A stretch of 64,000 nucleotides of DNA from Rhodococcus sp. 06-235-1A (GCF_002258785.1 NZ_NOYI01000021.1:434001-498000), one strand, 5' to 3'. Counted from the stretch's first letter, positions 25,391 through 34,401 are shown. Numbers and translations are program-made. The notes: generated from the sequence alone by a model not told the origin.

Positions 25391-26916
25391 AACTCGACCG
25401 CGTCGTAGTGATCGGCGGAGGCCCAGGTGGGCTCTACGCCGCACGGCTGTTGAAGCTGTCCAATCCCGACGCGGAGATCACGGTCTACGAGCAGAGTTCA
25501 CCGGACACCACGTTCGGCTTCGGAGTCGGGCTGGCGTCGAGGACGCAACGCAACCTTCGGCAGGCCGACGCCAGATCTCTCGATGCGATTGTGGCCGAAT
25601 CCTATTCGCACGAGATGTCCATGCAGGTCGGCGACAGGACGGCACGCTTGGCCCACGGTGATCTCCTCGCGATCGGCCGCGCCCGATTGCTGTCCGTGCT
25701 GCAGGAGCAAGCACGCGACGCCGGGGTTCGGCTCGTGTTCGGCGAACGCCACGAGCCGAAGGAATTCGATGCAGACCTCGTGATCGCATCGGACGGAATC
25801 AACAGTGCAACACGCACGTCCGACGACCTCTTCGGTGCGGACATCACCACCGGAACCGGTCTCTACCTCTGGTGCGGAACGAATTTCGCACTGCCCAGCG
25901 CCATCTTCGTACCCGTCACCACCGAACACGGCACCTTCGTCGCCCACGCGTATCCCTATGCGGCAGATCGCAGTACGTTTCTGATCGAGACCGATCTCGA
26001 CACGTGGCACCGGGCGGGATTCGACGTCACGACGGCTGCCACGGGCTCGGCCGACAGCGACGAGGCGTCGTTGCGCTACCTCGAGACGGCATTCTCCGAG
26101 ACACTCCAGGATCACAGCCTCATCGGCAACCGGACCAGGTGGATGCAGTTCCGAACCGTCAAGTGCCGAAAGTGGGCGGTGGACAACGTCGTTCTCCTCG
26201 GGGACGCCGCCCACACCGCCCACTATTCGATCGGATCGGGAACGAAGCTCGCCATGGAAGACGCCATCGCCCTCGATGCTGCGCTGGCGTCGGCTGCCAC
26301 CGTCGGCGATGCCCTCACCGAGTACGAACGGGTGCGTCGCCCCGCAGTCGAACACCTCCAGCAGATCGCCGTGCGCAGTGAACAGTGGTGGGAGTCCTTC
26401 CCACAGCGGATGGATCTACCCGTGGACCAACTGATGGTTGCGTACATGACGCGAGCCGGGAAGGTCGGTCTCGAGCGGTTTCTCGACTCCGCCCCCGAGG
26501 TGGCGTGGAAGGGAATTGCCAGCTACGCACAGGTCCCGGCAGACTCGGAGGTTCCCGCCGACGTATCTCGGTGGATCCTCTCGCGGCCCATCGACCACGG
26601 TGGGCGGTCGTTCCCCGACCGATTCGCCCCGTCCGATCTTCGCGACGATCCGACGACGACGGTGGTCTTCGTGGACGTCGAGTCTGCGTGGAACGAGAAG
26701 GCGACGGCCGTCGTCGACGAGGCCAAGGCGAGCTCAACGGTGTGGTTGACCGGGTCCGAGGAGCGTGATCACGTCCTCACTCGTCTCGATGTCGCGGAGC
26801 GAATGATGCGCAACACCAGCGCACTCGTCGTCGTCGATGTGCCGAAGGAGTGCATGCCCGACGCGGTGGCAGGTCTCGTCGGTGCGCGCACCCACCTGGT
26901 GTCTGTCGGTCCTTGA
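25387..26916 (+). CDS. FAD monooxygenase, aryl-CoA hydroxylase-like
   Basis: The 509-residue flavoprotein has the Rossmann motif VVIGGGPGGLYAARLL (from residue 7) and the FAD ribityl motif LLGDAAHTAHYSIG (272-276 GDAAH). TFGFGVGLASRTQRNL corresponds to the conserved WGVVFS segment of salicylyl-CoA 5-hydroxylase and 2-aminobenzoyl-CoA monooxygenase. The reductase (Old Yellow Enzyme) half that many fused relatives carry is absent, and the last 100 residues are not assignable. It should hydroxylate an activated aromatic acid with NAD(P)H and O2. The ATG at 25387 sits in a 4-base overlap with the ligase stop. Other group A aromatic hydroxylases remain possible. Confidence 0.84.
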   Translation: MKLDRVVVIGGGPGGLYAARLLKLSNPDAEITVYEQSSPDTTFGFGVGLASRTQRNLRQADARSLDAIVAESYSHEMSMQVGDRTARLAHGDLLAIGRARLLSVLQEQARDAGVRLVFGERHEPKEFDADLVIASDGINSATRTSDDLFGADITTGTGLYLWCGTNFALPSAIFVPVTTEHGTFVAHAYPYAADRSTFLIETDLDTWHRAGFDVTTAATGSADSDEASLRYLETAFSETLQDHSLIGNRTRWMQFRTVKCRKWAVDNVVLLGDAAHTAHYSIGSGTKLAMEDAIALDAALASAATVGDALTEYERVRRPAVEHLQQIAVRSEQWWESFPQRMDLPVDQLMVAYMTRAGKVGLERFLDSAPEVAWKGIASYAQVPADSEVPADVSRWILSRPIDHGGRSFPDRFAPSDLRDDPTTTVVFVDVESAWNEKATAVVDEAKASSTVWLTGSEERDHVLTRLDVAERMMRNTSALVVVDVPKECMPDAVAGLVGARTHLVSVGP

Positions 26917-26941
26917 CGAGAGCGACGGTTATTCTTCGGTC

Positions 26942-27661
26942 ATGACACGCGAGGACTCACCACGGGGATCGGCGCGCAATCCGCGTCGGGAGCTGGTCGA
27001 GAAGCAAATTCTCGACCAGGCCACGCGGTTGTTCGCCGAGAAGGGTTTCGCCAGCACCACCCTGCAGGACATCGCCGACGCCACCGGTCTCACTCGGCCG
27101 GCGCTGTACCACTACGTAGCGAACAAGGACGAGTTGCTCTCGCGACTCATCAGCGAGAGCACCGAGACGCCTGCGGCAGTTCTGCACGAGATCAACCAGC
27201 GATCCGACCTCAGGCCCACGGAGAAGCTACGGAAGATGGCGACCGCGATCGCACTGAATCAGGCTCAGAGCGCCGATCGCTTCAAGCTCATCATCAGATC
27301 GGAAGCCGATCTCCCCGAGGAGATGTCGCACACCTACCAGCAGAGTCGCCGGCACGTGCTCAAGGAGTTCGTGACGGTCGTCGACAGTGGTGTGAAGGCA
27401 GGGGAATTCCGGCCGGTCGATCCGCGCACTGCGGCACTCGGCATCATCGGCATGCTCAACTGGGTCGCGTGGTGGCACCAGAGCGGTGACCCCGACGCCG
27501 ATCGGAGCGTGGCCACTCAACTCGCCGACATGGCACTGCGCACCGTTGCTCAGGACAGCGGCAAGCCCGTCGTCCCGGAGGGGCCCGAGCGGGCCATCTC
27601 GATGCTCCGCGAGGATCTCGACTACCTCGAACGCATCCTGGCTCGGGATCGAACCCAGTAG
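26942..27661 (+). CDS. TetR-family regulator, candidate for region 3
   Basis: The 239-residue protein has a TetR N-terminal domain (ILDQATRLFAEKGFASTTLQ, recognition helix TRPALYHYVANKDELL) and a C-terminal domain of the TetR_C type seen in acyl-CoA or aromatic-acid sensors. It starts 25 bases after the flavoprotein stop, so it is probably the last gene of the hyuAB operon. The dyad boxes at the two divergent promoters near 19.05 and 19.18 kb are its most likely targets. The ATG at 26942 is preferred to the longer frame reaching into the flavoprotein gene. Confidence 0.85.
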   Translation: MTREDSPRGSARNPRRELVEKQILDQATRLFAEKGFASTTLQDIADATGLTRPALYHYVANKDELLSRLISESTETPAAVLHEINQRSDLRPTEKLRKMATAIALNQAQSADRFKLIIRSEADLPEEMSHTYQQSRRHVLKEFVTVVDSGVKAGEFRPVDPRTAALGIIGMLNWVAWWHQSGDPDADRSVATQLADMALRTVAQDSGKPVVPEGPERAISMLREDLDYLERILARDRTQ

Positions 27662-27704
27662 AGCGTGAGGAGGCCGTTTCGTGTCGACGGCTCGAATCGG
27701 GCAG

Positions 27705-28541
27705 TCATTCGCCTCGTAGAGCCTGATCGACGGTCGCTCCGACGGCCGCGGCACCGACCGAGGTCATGATCGTCCCGGCGTGATCGAGTCCCGGCATCGC
27801 GGTGATGGACGTCAGGTCGAGCGCGTCGACGATCTGGCTCGAGTACATCGGCGCGGAATCGGTGCCAACGCTCCACTGCGCGTGCAGGAATCGAATCGGC
27901 ATCGTCAGTTCCCGGAACCGCGAGGCACCGAAGAAGACGTCCGTGGCGTCCGCGACGACCGCATCGGACGACAGCCGGACCGATCCGTCGACCAGATCGT
28001 GTTCGGCGTACGTCCGCAAGAGCGGATCGGCGGGGTCGAGGAGCGGCAGCGATGTCGACACCAAGAACTCGACGTAGTCGCCGATGTCGTTCCAGTGCTG
28101 CTGAGTTCGAGCGATCTTGTCCCCGAACACAACCCCAACGGTCTCCCGCGTGAGACCGGCCGGCGGAGCCACCGGAACGCCCCCGTCGACGAGGACGAGA
28201 CTCTTCACCCTGGACGGGTACCGGGCCGCGAACTCGACCGCCACGAATCCGCCCATCGACATCCCGCACACGTGCACGGCGTCGTGCCCCAATGCGTCCA
28301 GGACGGCGTCGAGGTCGTCTGCGTGCTGGGCCAACGAGGACGGTCCCGTGACGTGGACGCTGTCACCTCTGCCGCGAAGGTCCGGGGCGACGAGTGTCAG
28401 GTGCGGTGACTCCGCCCGCAGCCAGCTCCACAGCATGCGCTGACTGGAAACACCGTGCACCACGAGGATGGGCTCGCTGGTGCCGGTGTGTGTTTCGACG
28501 GCGAGGTGCCCGCCGGATACCGGTACTCGATCGATGGTCAT
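27705..28541 (-). CDS. Alpha/beta hydrolase
   Basis: The 278-residue protein is a typical alpha/beta hydrolase: ILVVHGVSSQRMLW oxyanion region, DLRGRGDS after the third strand, and the nucleophile elbow HVCGMSMGGFVAVEFA with Ser95. The histidine loop appears to be in PGLDHAGTIM. The ATG at 28541 gives a normal N-terminus; the frame extends 17 codons further without family character. It converges on the TetR gene, 43 bases apart, and precedes nothing in an operon. Function beyond ester or C-C hydrolase cannot be assigned. Confidence 0.83.
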   Translation of the reverse strand: MTIDRVPVSGGHLAVETHTGTSEPILVVHGVSSQRMLWSWLRAESPHLTLVAPDLRGRGDSVHVTGPSSLAQHADDLDAVLDALGHDAVHVCGMSMGGFVAVEFAARYPSRVKSLVLVDGGVPVAPPAGLTRETVGVVFGDKIARTQQHWNDIGDYVEFLVSTSLPLLDPADPLLRTYAEHDLVDGSVRLSSDAVVADATDVFFGASRFRELTMPIRFLHAQWSVGTDSAPMYSSQIVDALDLTSITAMPGLDHAGTIMTSVGAAAVGATVDQALRGE

Positions 28542-28672
28542 GTCTGCAGACAGTATGGCAAGCCCGTCGCAGGCGTCATGGATCTTCTTCACGCCGTGCG
28601 AGCGAGTTTATGGACGGATGATCCATATCGGACGCACGAGAAGGTGAGGCTTCGGATTCCCCCCACACCAGC

Positions 28673-29249
28673 TCAGCGGCGCAGATCTTTTCGCATGATC
28701 ACTCGTGGGATACCGCCCGACACCGACGTCGTCTCGGCGGCGAACTCGAAGCCCGCCGACTCGAACAGTCCGCGTGTGCCGACATAGGCCATCGTCAGAT
28801 CGACCTTGGTGCCCTTGTTGTGCAACCGGGTATCCCTCGATCGCCGGGGCACCGTGATCGGCCGCAAAGCGAACGGCACCGTCCAACAACACGTGCGCAA
28901 TCCCGCGTCTGCGATGTCCGGCTTTGACGCGGAAGCACCAGGCCGTCCAGACCGGCAGATCGTCGACGTGGGGAATCTTGTTGGACCGCGCGAACGGCAA
29001 CTCCGAGCGTGGCGCAACCGCGGCCCAGCCGACCACCTCGTCCCCGTCGTAGGCCAGCACGCCCGGCGCCACTTTTCGACGGGTCAGCTTCTCCACGTAT
29101 TCGGCGCGCTGAGGGCCGACGAGCGCCTTGTTGGTCGCGGAATCGACGCGGTGGCTCAGACACCAACAGACCGACGACGTCGGGTTCTTCGGGCCGAGAA
29201 TCGTGTGCAGATCCGAAAACGACGTGGCGGGCCGTACCGAGAAGGTCAC
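28673..29249 (-). pseudogene. GNAT acetyltransferase with frameshift
   Basis: From a GTG at 29249 the frame encodes a GNAT-type acetyltransferase of about 190 residues. It has the acetyl-CoA-binding segment FRVKAGHRRRGIAHVLLDGA, followed by AIEGYPV. The expected continuation, HNKGTKVDLTMAYVGTRGLF and a C-terminal FPRV-type strand (GGIPRVIMRKDL), lies in another frame. One extra base around 28818-28827 explains the break. The rest of both parts is well preserved, so the mutation is recent or a sequencing error. If real, the product is out of frame after the acetyl-CoA site. The substrate is unknown. Confidence 0.75.
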
Positions 29250-29358
29250 CCGCCGACCATACCGAGCATCGGTGCCGCACCACTGGTCCAGCAGGCGGTG
29301 AGTTTCGAGGCGGTACGGTCGAGGGCGTGAAAACTTCGATCGTCGGCACCGGTGCGAT

Positions 29359-29847
29359 GTGAGCGTCTCCTCGAGCGACCTTGCATTCCTCGCCCGCGCG
29401 GTGGATTTGGCGGCGGAGGCGGCGCGCACGGGCAACGATCCGTTCGGCTCGGTGCTGGTGTCGGACAGCGGCGAGCTGTTGGCCGAGGACAGGAACAGGG
29501 TCGGCGACCTGAATGATCCCACCCAGCACCCCGAGATCGCACTGTCTCGGTGGGCTGCGACCAACCTGAATCCCGCTCAGCGGCGAACGGCGACGGTCTA
29601 CACCTCCGGTGAGCATTGCGTGATGTGCTCTGCGAGCCACGGAATAGTCGGACTCGGCCGCATCGTCTACGCCACGTCGACGGCTCAATTGCTCACGTGG
29701 CTCGAAGAATTCGGTGCTGCACCACTCGCAATCACGGCGTCGCCCATCCAGCAGATCGTTCCCGGGATCGTGGTCGACGGACCGGTGGCCGAGTTCAGCG
29801 ACGCCGTTCGTGAACTGCACAAGCACCGGAACACGCCCGCGAAGTAG
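29359..29847 (+). CDS. Cytidine/deoxycytidylate deaminase-like nucleoside deaminase
   Basis: The 162-residue protein has the zinc-deaminase fold with His57 and Glu59 (QHPEIA) and the cysteine pair Cys87 and Cys90 (GEHCVMCSASH). The usual proline before the first cysteine (PCxxC) is histidine here. NDPFGSVLVSDSGEL and the HxE-then-TSGEHCxMC layout match guanine/tRNA-adenosine-type deaminases that act on free bases or nucleosides. It starts with GTG and diverges from the acetyltransferase remnant. The exact base cannot be told from sequence. Confidence 0.82.
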   Translation: MSVSSSDLAFLARAVDLAAEAARTGNDPFGSVLVSDSGELLAEDRNRVGDLNDPTQHPEIALSRWAATNLNPAQRRTATVYTSGEHCVMCSASHGIVGLGRIVYATSTAQLLTWLEEFGAAPLAITASPIQQIVPGIVVDGPVAEFSDAVRELHKHRNTPAK

Positions 29848-30065
29848 GGCATGACCAGTGGTGGCATAATTCCGGTCAGCGAACCGCTCACCGTCGGTCC
29901 GAAATCGTCGAAACCGGGTGCTCACGGCAGGTTCGAGGTGGTCGAGGTCGGCCTCGGTGTCACTGAGCGGACCTTTCACATGGCGACCAGGTGAATATCT
30001 CTCCACACTGTTCGCTATTCGACGGCGCTCGTCGTCCTTGGTGTTCGCAGGAGGAGTTGAAATCT

Positions 30066-31514
30066 ATGGTGCCACGTACGCAGAACAGTGCATCGACGAC
30101 TGAGGGGTCGACCGAGCTCGCGCAGGGAAGCCTGAATGTCGCGCACATCGTGTTCATGGTGATGGCCACGGTTGCGCCCGCTGGAGGCGCGGTCGCGATT
30201 CTGCCCCTTGCCATCGGACTGGGGGTAGGTGTCGGTACACCAGGAATGTACGTGTTCGTGCTGGCGATCATGCTCCTGTTCGCCGTCGGTTTCACCCGGA
30301 TGGTTCCCTACGTGCAGAACGCCGGAGCCTTCTTCGCCTACATCGTGCGAGGTCTGGGGCGTCCCGTGGGGTTGGCCGGTGCCTACATCGCTACCAGTGC
30401 CTACATCGCACTGGCGTGCGCAACCAGTGGCGCGATGGGGTTCTTCGCCTCCGGTAGCGTCAACAAGATTTTCGGCGTGGATCTTCCGTGGTGGATCTAC
30501 ACCGTGGTGGGTCTGGTGATCGTGTTCCTGCTCGGCTACCGCAAGATCACGCTTGCCGCAGGCGTACTCGGAGTAGCCCTCGTCGTCGAGCTGGTGGTCA
30601 TTCTGGTGCTCGACATCGCGATCATCGCGCGAAACGGGATCGGCAGTTTTCCGATGGAATCGTTCAGTCCCAGTCAGGTTTTCGTTCCCGGAGCCATCGG
30701 CGTGGCGATGATCTTCGCGTTCTCGTGCTACCAGGGCTTCGAAGGGACAGCGATCTACGCGGAGGAAGCACGCGATCCGAAACGCACCGTTCCTCGCGCG
30801 ACATACATTTCGATGGGGTGTATCGGCTTCTTCTTCGTCCTGACGTCCTGGGCATTCCTGGCCAGTTCGACTGGAGCCACCGCCGCGGCAGCCGCGAGCC
30901 CGGGCACATTCGTCTACGACCTCAGCGACGAGTTCGTCGGTTCCGCGTGGACCACGACACTCGAGGCGTTGATCGTGACGAGTTGCTTCGCCGGAGTGCT
31001 TGCCTTCCACAACGCAGCGTCACGGTATTTGTTCGCACTGGGCCGGGACGGTTTCCTGCCGCGGTCGATGCGAACCCTGCACCCGCGCCATCAGTCGCCG
31101 GTGGTTGCCGGTTCGACGAGCTATGTGATCGAGACGGCGGTCGTCATCGTCTTCGCCGTCGCCGGGCTCGACCCTCTGACGACCCTCACGTCCGCGCTGA
31201 CCGGTTTCGGAGCGGTCGGTCTGATGGTCCTGATCACCACGACATCGCTGGCAGTGCTGGTGTTCTTCGCTCGGCAGCGTCGATTCGGTTGGGGCCACAC
31301 GGTTGCGCCTGCCCTGGCGCTGATCGGTTTCGGAGCAATCACATATTTCGCGCTGTCCAACTTCTCGGCCATCACCGGTACCGATTCGGTGATCATCAAC
31401 GGTCTACCGTTGCTGCATCTCGCGACGATCGTGGTGGCGATCGGGGTTGCGCTGTACGCACGCAAGAACCGGCAGGACACCTACGCGAACATGGGCCGAA
31501 CCCTTGTCGACTGA
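30066..31514 (+). CDS. APC-superfamily amino acid/amine permease
   Basis: The 482-residue protein has about 12 transmembrane helices and the amino acid-polyamine-organocation pattern: helix 1 with ATVAPAGGAVAILPLAIGLG, helix 6 with FAFSCYQGFEGTAIYAEEARDPKRTVPRA, and the long C-terminal helices. It should import an amino acid or amine. The ATG at 30066 has AGGAGG 12 bases upstream, whereas the longer frame has none. Its stop is followed within 5 bases by the hydrolase gene, and a copper amine oxidase lies 3 kb further on, so an amine is a reasonable cargo. Confidence 0.88.
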   Translation: MVPRTQNSASTTEGSTELAQGSLNVAHIVFMVMATVAPAGGAVAILPLAIGLGVGVGTPGMYVFVLAIMLLFAVGFTRMVPYVQNAGAFFAYIVRGLGRPVGLAGAYIATSAYIALACATSGAMGFFASGSVNKIFGVDLPWWIYTVVGLVIVFLLGYRKITLAAGVLGVALVVELVVILVLDIAIIARNGIGSFPMESFSPSQVFVPGAIGVAMIFAFSCYQGFEGTAIYAEEARDPKRTVPRATYISMGCIGFFFVLTSWAFLASSTGATAAAAASPGTFVYDLSDEFVGSAWTTTLEALIVTSCFAGVLAFHNAASRYLFALGRDGFLPRSMRTLHPRHQSPVVAGSTSYVIETAVVIVFAVAGLDPLTTLTSALTGFGAVGLMVLITTTSLAVLVFFARQRRFGWGHTVAPALALIGFGAITYFALSNFSAITGTDSVIINGLPLLHLATIVVAIGVALYARKNRQDTYANMGRTLVD

Positions 31515-31518
31515 AGCC

Positions 31519-32355
31519 GTGCTCGACGACACCACGACCCTCGTGCGCTTCGGCTACGCCGACACCCCGCTCGGTCAACTGCACTATGCAGAAGCCGGAG
31601 TCGAGGGAGTCCCGTTGATCTGCCTGCACCAGACCCCGCGTTCGTGGGACGAATTCGCCGAGTTGATGCCCCTCGTCGGCCCGTCCCGTCGCATCATCGC
31701 CATGGACATGTACGGATTCGGGCAGTCCGCCAAACCTGTTGGCCCGCAAACGATCGAGCAGTATGCCTCGGGTGTTCTGCATCTAGCGGATGCGTTGGGT
31801 CTCGATCAGTTCTCGGTGATGGGTCACCACACCGGGGCCGTGGTCGCGGTGGAGGTTGCCAGTGCGGTACCAAGTCGGGTGAAGTCCGTGATCCTGTCGT
31901 CGCCGTCCTACACCGGCCCCGAATACCGTGCCGGTCACGCTGACGGCCCCGGCGTCGACGTCGCGGAAATCGACTCGCACGGTGGCCATCTCACGACGTG
32001 GTGGGGCCAGCGAGAACCGTATTATCCGCCGAATCGCCCGGACCTACTCGATCGCTTCGTACGCGACGCGCTTGCGCCGGGGGTGGATCCGGCCGAGGGA
32101 CATATCGCGTGTTCGCGGTACGTCATGGAAGATCGGATCGGCGAGGTGACGGCCCCGGTACTCATCCTCGGTGGCGACGCGGACCCGTTCTCCTTCCCCG
32201 ATGTCGGCCTCGTGCGGGACGGTCTCGTGCAGGCAGCGACGGTCGACATCGTGGTCATCGAGGGCGGCACCATTCCCATGGTGGAGCAACTACCGACACC
32301 GGTGGCCGACGCTGTCGTCGGCTTCCTCGACACGCACACGCCCAAGGATCGCTGA
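31519..32355 (+). CDS. Alpha/beta hydrolase-fold protein lacking usual catalytic residues
   Basis: The 278-residue protein keeps the hydrolase fold (PLICLHQTPRSWDEF, MDMYGFGQS, late strand VLILGGDADPF). The nucleophile elbow, however, reads GHHTG at 102-106, placing histidine where serine, cysteine or aspartate is expected. The late histidine loop reads EGGTIPMVEQ, without the catalytic histidine. It may be a non-hydrolytic member, for example a lyase, cofactor-free oxygenase or binding protein, or use other residues. The GTG at 31519 follows the permease stop by 4 bases; a TTG at 31504 is an alternative start overlapping it. Cotranscription with the permease is likely. Confidence 0.82.
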   Translation: MLDDTTTLVRFGYADTPLGQLHYAEAGVEGVPLICLHQTPRSWDEFAELMPLVGPSRRIIAMDMYGFGQSAKPVGPQTIEQYASGVLHLADALGLDQFSVMGHHTGAVVAVEVASAVPSRVKSVILSSPSYTGPEYRAGHADGPGVDVAEIDSHGGHLTTWWGQREPYYPPNRPDLLDRFVRDALAPGVDPAEGHIACSRYVMEDRIGEVTAPVLILGGDADPFSFPDVGLVRDGLVQAATVDIVVIEGGTIPMVEQLPTPVADAVVGFLDTHTPKDR

Positions 32356-32366
32356 AACCGAGATCG

Positions 32367-32415
32367 ACAAGCTCGAATGCTGGTGTGCACAGTGCACACC
32401 GGCGTTCGAGCTTGT
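32367..32415 (+). terminator. Long hairpin between convergent genes
   Basis: Two 24-base arms (32367-32390 and 32392-32415) are inverted copies differing at two positions and separated by one base. In plus-strand RNA both differences become G-U pairs, giving an unbroken stem. In minus-strand RNA they are A-C mismatches. It lies 11 bases after the hydrolase stop and 12 bases before the GMC oxidase stop, the right place for a terminator serving mainly the plus strand. No T-run follows, which is common in actinomycetes. Confidence 0.7.
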
Positions 32416-32427
32416 GCGCTGCGACGG

Positions 32428-34401
32428 TCAGGGTATTTCGGAGTCCCATTCCTGCACAATGAATTCCGCTGTTCTGCGTGCGTAGGCTTCGATCGACACC
32501 ATGGGGTTCACCCCAGGCGCAGTGGGTAGCGCGCTCGCATCCGCGACATAGACTCCGGAACAATCGTGGAGGCGACCGCGGCCGTTCACCACCGATGTCG
32601 TCGGGTCGAGGCCGGTAGGGCAGGAGCCGCTCTGGTGTGCCGACAACGTCAGGATGTCCGCGGCGTCCAAGCTGCCGAGCGTGTCGAGAAATGCATCGAA
32701 GTCATCGCCCTGACGCCAGCGAGGGTCGGACGGAAGGAACGTGAAAATTTCTTCGGCACCCGATGCCCGGAGGATGCGCGCGAGTTCCTGATGCGTACGG
32801 CGGACGACTGCCAGATCGACCGGATCGTCGAGACCCCATGTGATGACCGGCATTCCGTGAGCGTCGCCCTCCACACGTCCGGAGCCGTGATCTCGAACGA
32901 AGCCCCAGACCCCGGAGACGTGTTCGAGGCGTAACTGCTCCTGCTTGTGTTGCTCACCGGAGTGCCACGGTGTGAGGCCCGTCCAGAAGCCGAGACCCAT
33001 GGGCGCGGCTTCCACGACGAATCCGTGTTCGCCTTCCACGTGCTCGAAGTCGTGACTGACGCTGGTGAGAATCTGCCCGGCCCAGCCCTTCACGACCTCG
33101 TCGTACACTCCGCTGACGAAGTACGAGGGGTGAACGTGCAGGTTTCGACCGACGCTCGGCCCACCCAGCCCGGAACGTTGCAGGAGAACGGGCGAGGCGA
33201 GCGCGCCCGCGGCGACCACGACGATCGGTGCCTCCACGAGTACGTCCCGGTCTCCGTCGGGAGTGTTCACCACCGCTCGGACGCCGACTGCGCGGCCATC
33301 GGCGTGCACGATTTCCTGGACGTCGCACTGGGGTAGCAACTGCGCACCCGAGTCGCTTGCATCCTGAAGGAACGTTTTCATCGTGGATTGTTTGCATCCT
33401 ACGAGGCAACCGGCATTGCACTCGCCGCAGAATCGGTCGTCATTGTCTTTGGCATTGCGTGCCAGGGTATTTCGTTGGAGTCCGGCAGCGTCGAGGCCGC
33501 GATTGAGAATTCGGTTGACGCTGTTGTGCACGGTATTGGCGGGTACAGCGTTGATCCGCTGCATCACCGATTCGATGTGCGGGCCGAACTCGTCCGAGGA
33601 CGCGCCCTCCATGCCTGCCTCGACCCATTCGTCCAGTACGTACTCGGGCGTCGGGAGACACGCCATGGAGTTGACCGTGGTTCCGCCACCGACAGTCGAG
33701 CCCGCCAACAGGCCGACGCTGGCATCGGTCGACCAGACGAAGCCACCGCCGAGATACAGATTCGGAAACGACGACGCCTCCAACTGAGGCAGATCGGGCT
33801 CGTTCCGATAGCCACCTTTCTCCAGTACGAGAACCTTCATACCCGCGGCCGCAAGACGGGCCGCGGCAACGCCGCCGCCCGCACCGGAACCCACGACCAC
33901 CGCATCGACCGACAACGTGGTCGACCCGTTGTCGGGTAGCTCGGCCACGGTCAAGGTCTTCGGAAACTGCACTGCGGTCGGCGGTTCGAGCAACGGACCG
34001 GCAAAGCCGAGGGCCGGCCACGTCGGGTTCTTCGACGCCTCGTCCGGCACGGTGTAGAACATTGCCAACACCGTGCTCTGCACTATCAGAGCGCCAGGAC
34101 GAGTCGACGGGTCGGCAAGCACCGTCAGCCACTGCTCGTCGCGTCGGTGAGGCGCGCAGTCCACGAACGATTCCGACAGGGCGTCGAGGGTACGGCCTAC
34201 GAGGATGTGCACATGTGGGGCCCAGAGTGGGAGGACCGAGTCGAGAATCCGGTCCACGGCGAGATCGGAGGCACTCGTGCTCCAGAACACCTGCTCCTCC
34301 GTCGAGGCCGAATGTGGCGCAGAGATTCGCGGAATCAGAGTGTCGCAGAGTGCGGCCAAAACACGGCGGTCCCAGGATGATCGTGCGGAATCGACAGTCA
34401 C
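32428..34401 (-). CDS. GMC oxidoreductase, long-chain alcohol oxidase-like
   Basis: The 657-residue flavoprotein has an extra N-terminal helical region (1-160) followed by the FAD motif VVVGSGAGGGVAAARLA (171-177 GSGAGGG). The conserved GGGTTVNSMACLPTP comes next, with a cysteine-rich stretch at Cys325, 328, 332 and 336 (FCGECNAGCLVGC) and the C-terminal SAHQSGSCPTG and PGVNPMVSIEAYARR active-site motifs. The N-terminal region and cysteines are features of the fatty-alcohol-oxidase branch of the GMC family. It should oxidise an alcohol to aldehyde with O2 or another acceptor. The GTG start follows AAAGGAG. It diverges from the copper amine oxidase gene. Confidence 0.87.
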   Translation of the reverse strand: MTVDSARSSWDRRVLAALCDTLIPRISAPHSASTEEQVFWSTSASDLAVDRILDSVLPLWAPHVHILVGRTLDALSESFVDCAPHRRDEQWLTVLADPSTRPGALIVQSTVLAMFYTVPDEASKNPTWPALGFAGPLLEPPTAVQFPKTLTVAELPDNGSTTLSVDAVVVGSGAGGGVAAARLAAAGMKVLVLEKGGYRNEPDLPQLEASSFPNLYLGGGFVWSTDASVGLLAGSTVGGGTTVNSMACLPTPEYVLDEWVEAGMEGASSDEFGPHIESVMQRINAVPANTVHNSVNRILNRGLDAAGLQRNTLARNAKDNDDRFCGECNAGCLVGCKQSTMKTFLQDASDSGAQLLPQCDVQEIVHADGRAVGVRAVVNTPDGDRDVLVEAPIVVVAAGALASPVLLQRSGLGGPSVGRNLHVHPSYFVSGVYDEVVKGWAGQILTSVSHDFEHVEGEHGFVVEAAPMGLGFWTGLTPWHSGEQHKQEQLRLEHVSGVWGFVRDHGSGRVEGDAHGMPVITWGLDDPVDLAVVRRTHQELARILRASGAEEIFTFLPSDPRWRQGDDFDAFLDTLGSLDAADILTLSAHQSGSCPTGLDPTTSVVNGRGRLHDCSGVYVADASALPTAPGVNPMVSIEAYARRTAEFIVQEWDSEIP

